Shown: positions 63,782-64,000 of the stretch, piece by piece
How the letters are laid out: every line of letters begins with the position of its first letter
How positions within the stretch are numbered: position 1 is the stretch's first letter
From: Casuarina equisetifolia
Lineage: Eukaryota; Streptophyta; Magnoliopsida; Fagales; Casuarinaceae
NCBI GenBank assembly: GCA_028551475.1
Contig: CM052360.1
Coordinates: forward strand, 4,514,501-4,578,500
DNA length: 64,000 nucleotides
Reading direction: 5' to 3'
Notes under the pieces: generated by a model
What the model was told of the DNA's origin: nothing
Database searches by the model: none
What the model saw: the letters and a program-made list of their open reading frames with translations, nothing else
Translations under genes and position numbers: made by a program

Positions 63782-64000
63782 CTGGCCACAATTCAAGCAG
63801 TTGAAAGCACTTCAATCAGAGAAGAATGATACATAAGTTACACTATCGGAAACCAAAACTTTCACAATTCCAGATTCTTTACCAACTATCCAAAGTGCAC
63901 AAAATTTGGAGTCATTAAGAGTCATAAAAAAATGAAAGGATCAATCCAAATACTGGTACTTCCTGTAAAACAAAATATGAAATCAGAATTTGAATAAACA

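Noticed and set aside
1..64000. CRISPR arrays, operons, prokaryotic terminators, viral insertions
   Set aside because: The sequence is plant nuclear DNA with spliced genes; no regularly spaced repeats or viral genes were seen.

Overview
The window is nuclear DNA from a flowering plant, probably a dicot-type angiosperm. It is AT-rich, the genes carry many GT-AG introns of up to about 2.3 kb, and the products include plant-specific families: MIZ1/DUF617, GEM-like GRAM, DUF599, class VIII myosin, and plastid-type FMN adenylyltransferase and Fe-superoxide dismutase. I rebuilt exon structures by joining open frames at GT-AG sites and checking that phase is kept.

Layout. 1-840: no confident gene; a weak minus-strand exon candidate at the left edge. 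841-1617 (+): MIZU-KUSSEI1-like protein. 1.6-6.7 kb: no gene seen. 6672-7755 (+): GEM-like GRAM protein with a frameshift in exon 1. 7.8-11.1 kb: no gene seen. 11063-13196 (-): F-box/LRR protein. 14141-16379 (-): TMEM53/DUF829 alpha/beta hydrolase. 18621-23071 (-): plastid FMN adenylyltransferase (FAD synthase, RibF type). 23669-40541 (-): class VIII myosin in 23 coding exons. 41.8-47.9 kb: repeat-bearing intergenic DNA. 47984-49450 (+): DUF599 membrane protein. 50306-50902 (-): isoprenylcysteine carboxyl methyltransferase (ICMT). 53094-57956 (-): chloroplast Fe-superoxide dismutase, FSD3 type. 59510-63781 (-): 3' part of mitochondrial dihydroorotate dehydrogenase (PYRD), continuing past the right edge.

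The genes are individually transcribed nuclear genes, not an operon. From memory of the Arabidopsis map, GEM-like, F-box/LRR, RibF1, STE14A/ICMT, FSD3 and PYRD correspond in order to At5g23350-At5g23300. The window therefore looks like a conserved ancestral block into which the hydrolase, myosin and DUF599 genes are interleaved (or from which they were lost in Arabidopsis). Products go to different places: plastid (RibF, FeSOD, perhaps the hydrolase), mitochondrion (PYRD), ER membrane (ICMT), and cortex/plasmodesmata (myosin VIII). I saw no clear novel multi-gene system. The points most worth checking are the GEM-like frameshift, a partial exon duplication with a decoy splice donor in the myosin gene, metal-ligand microexons in the SOD gene, a CCAAT palindrome in the RibF promoter, and a Pol III SINE-like element.
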